From positions 1-6,881 of the forward strand of contig JAEENW010000016.1 of the NCBI GenBank assembly GCA_016283945.1: a stretch of DNA of 6,881 nucleotides. The letters are read 5' to 3'. Under the pieces are notes generated by a model. That model was not told the origin of the DNA and did not search any database. It saw nothing but the letters and a program-made list of their open reading frames with translations. Positions 5,357 through 6,881 of the stretch are shown here, one piece after another. This stretch comes from Bacillota bacterium. GTDB taxonomy: Bacteria; Bacillota; Clostridia; Peptostreptococcales; Anaerovoracaceae. Position 1 is the stretch's first letter. Each line of letters starts with the position of its first letter. Position numbers and translations under genes: made by a program.

Positions 5357-6660
5357 AGAACACCACGCTGGTATACATAGAGCGGGGAGACGAGCTCCTG
5401 CTCATGAACAGAAACAGGAAGAAGAACGACCTCAATGAGGGCAAGTGGATCGGCGTCGGCGGAAAATTCGAGCCGGGCGAGGGCCCGGAGGAGTGTATGC
5501 TCCGCGAGGTGCTCGAGGAGACGGGCCTCATACCCGCCGACTGGGAGCTAGCCGGAGTTATAGACTTCGTATCCGACAGGTGGGAGGATGAGCGCATGTT
5601 CCTTTACCGCGTCACGGCCTTCGGTGGAAGCCTGAGGGACGAGAGCGGCGAGGGCAGCCTCGAGTGGGTCCCTAAAGACAGAGCCCTTGAGCTCCCGATG
5701 TGGGAGGGCGACCGCTATTTCCTCACGCCTCTTCTGGAGGGGAAGACGGGCATAAGGCTCAGGGTCTCCTACGACGCGGACGGCAGGCTAAAGTCCGTAG
5801 AGGGCAGAGAAGGCAGCGAGGCCGCCTCGGGATCCCTGCCGTCGGGGCCCATTTGTTCCGCGACTGCGCACGCAGGCGCACGGCCTCTGATATCCATCGA
5901 TTCCGCTCTGATCGGCTGCGAGATCCGGAAGCGCCTGTACGCCGCCCGCGACGCGGCTTACAGGGATTTTCAGGCGAAGCTCATCCCGGGAGAGCACCCA
6001 TGGAGCATGATCGGGGTCAGGACCCCCGAGCTCAGGAAGCTCGCGAAGGAGCTCCTGAAGGGTACGTTGTCCGGCTGCGGGGAGACCGCTGCGCGGGGCG
6101 CGAAGAACGGAGAGCTCTCCGAAGTCCTGCTCGGCTGGCTCTCAGACCTGCCGCACGCTCTCTTCGAGGAGAATCAGATGCACGCCTTCATCCTCTCGGA
6201 GATGAAGGACTTCGGGCTCTGCATGGAGCTCACGGAGGGCTTCCTGCCATACATAGACAACTGGGCGACCTGCGACCAGCTCTCGCCGAAGGTCTTCAAA
6301 AAGCACAGAGCGGAGCTGCTCCCGCGCATCAGGGCGTGGATCGCCTCGGGCGAGACCTACAGCGTGCGCTTCGGCATCGGGATGCTCATGCAGCATTTCC
6401 TGGACGACGGTTTCTCTACGGAGTACCTCGAGCTTGCCGCGTCGGTCCGCTCGGACGAGTACTACGTGAACATGATGACCGCCTGGTACTTCGCGACCGC
6501 CCTGGCCAAGCAGTGGGACGCGGCGCTTCCCTTCATCGAGGGCCGCAGGCTCGACCGCTGGACGCACAACAAGGCCATTCAGAAGGCCGTGGAGAGCTAC
6601 AGGATCACGGACGGACAGAAGGAGCTGCTCAAAGCCATGAGGCGGCGAGCGGAGCAGTAA
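5353..6660 (+). CDS. Fusion protein: MutT-like NUDIX hydrolase + AlkD-like DNA alkylation repair domain
   Basis: This is a 435-residue two-domain protein. Residues 1 to about 140 are a NUDIX hydrolase with a perfect box: G37-x5-E43-x7-R51-E52-V53-x-E55-E56-x-G58-L59. The preceding WIGVGGKFE matches 8-oxo-dGTP diphosphatase-type enzymes, which clean oxidised nucleotides. Residues about 187-435 are an AlkD-like HEAT-repeat domain (DNA alkylation repair, COG4912 type), which removes alkylated bases. Family stretches are YRDFQAKLIPG (203-213), IGVRTPELRKLAKELL (220-235), YIDNWATCD (300-308), RFGIGMLMQHFLDD (339-352) and NKAIQKAVESYRI (406-418). W304 and D308 keep the spacing of AlkD's W109/D113, and W378 may match W187. 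The linker (about 141-186) has no ATG, GTG or TTG, which argues against a separately started AlkD. The start overlaps the previous stop as ATGA, with AGAGG upstream. Substrate of either half is inferred from family. Confidence 0.92.
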   Translation: MKNTTLVYIERGDELLLMNRNRKKNDLNEGKWIGVGGKFEPGEGPEECMLREVLEETGLIPADWELAGVIDFVSDRWEDERMFLYRVTAFGGSLRDESGEGSLEWVPKDRALELPMWEGDRYFLTPLLEGKTGIRLRVSYDADGRLKSVEGREGSEAASGSLPSGPICSATAHAGARPLISIDSALIGCEIRKRLYAARDAAYRDFQAKLIPGEHPWSMIGVRTPELRKLAKELLKGTLSGCGETAARGAKNGELSEVLLGWLSDLPHALFEENQMHAFILSEMKDFGLCMELTEGFLPYIDNWATCDQLSPKVFKKHRAELLPRIRAWIASGETYSVRFGIGMLMQHFLDDGFSTEYLELAASVRSDEYYVNMMTAWYFATALAKQWDAALPFIEGRRLDRWTHNKAIQKAVESYRITDGQKELLKAMRRRAEQ

Positions 6661-6675
6661 CAGAAAGGAACGACC

Positions 6676-6881
6676 ATGGACTACAGAACACTTGGAAACA
6701 CCGGCCTTAAGGTCAGCGTCATCGGCCTCGGCTGCGAGGGCTTCGTCGAGGAGAACTACGGGATGGCGTCCAAGCTCATAGACGCCGCTGACCGCAGAGG
6801 GATCAATTACATCGACATCTACACCTCGGACCCCGGCGTCAGAAGGGCCGTGGGCGAGGCGCTCAAAGGGCGCCGCGAGCG
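6676..6881 (+). CDS. Aldo/keto reductase, N-terminal part (cut by window end)
   Basis: The first 68 residues of an aldo/keto reductase barrel are visible. The opening MDYRTLGNTGLKVSVIGLGC and the NYIDIY strand with D47 are typical of the family, whose members reduce carbonyls with NADPH. An AAAGGA ribosome binding site (6664-6669) sits six bases before the ATG. The gene follows the NUDIX-AlkD gene by only 15 nt, so it probably shares the operon. Five residues after D47, where most family members have the catalytic Tyr (D50/Y55 in the usual numbering), this protein has D52 in the run IYTSDPG. A Tyr is present earlier, at Y49. It may belong to a divergent subgroup with altered or lost reductase chemistry. 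The substrate is unknown. Confidence 0.88.
   Translation, partial: MDYRTLGNTGLKVSVIGLGCEGFVEENYGMASKLIDAADRRGINYIDIYTSDPGVRRAVGEALKGRRE

Noticed and set aside
6142..6567. 141-codon minus-strand frame opposite the AlkD domain
   Set aside because: It is antisense to conserved AlkD residues and has biased composition with no recognisable family.
5700..6710. 336-codon plus-strand frame overlapping NUDIX-AlkD
   Set aside because: It is an Arg/Ala/Gly-rich shadow frame. The alternative frame contains conserved AlkD motifs throughout.
1..6881. CRISPR array, tRNA, rRNA, insertion sequence or phage genes
   Set aside because: No regularly spaced repeats, cloverleaf-like segments, conserved rRNA stretches, transposase motifs or terminal repeats were seen. 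Nearly all sequence is occupied by the seven genes.

Overview
The window looks like chromosomal DNA of a GC-rich bacterium, most likely an anaerobic member of the Firmicutes (Clostridia-type). The reasons are a YerC/YecD-type TrpR-family regulator, a KtrAB-type potassium system, strong AAAGGAG-like ribosome binding sites and frequent AGG (Arg) and ATA (Ile) codons despite high GC. This placement is inference; no rRNA or other phylogenetic marker is present. Coding density is very high. I see no tRNA, rRNA, CRISPR array, insertion sequence or phage gene.

The window consists of two divergent gene clusters around one control region (4014-4237). The minus-strand cluster runs leftward: a TrpR-like regulator (YerC family), a complete single-chain ABC exporter, KtrB (potassium-translocating subunit), then KtrA (cytoplasmic gating subunit, cut by the window edge). 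Spacing is tight: a 34-nt gene overlap, a 13-nt gap containing a five-codon stop-start relay, and a 48-nt gap with a GC-rich hairpin. One transcript driven by an extended -10 promoter is likely.

The plus-strand cluster runs rightward and is the more unusual part. Its first gene fuses an Sfp-type 4'-phosphopantetheinyl transferase to a RecX domain, joined by a low-complexity linker built from a 30-bp tandem repeat. Its consensus promoter lies so close to the ATG that the mRNA is probably leaderless. The second gene overlaps the first by ATGA and fuses a MutT-like NUDIX hydrolase to an AlkD-like HEAT-repeat DNA alkylation repair domain. An aldo/keto reductase begins 15 nt later and runs off the window.

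Functionally, the left cluster looks like membrane transport and ion homeostasis under a small HTH regulator. The right cluster brings together RecA modulation (RecX), nucleotide-pool cleansing (NUDIX), alkyl-base repair (AlkD) and a redox enzyme, which would fit a genome-maintenance or stress operon, with the PPTase as an odd passenger. The two adjacent domain fusions, each with no usable start codon in its linker, are the strongest observations here.
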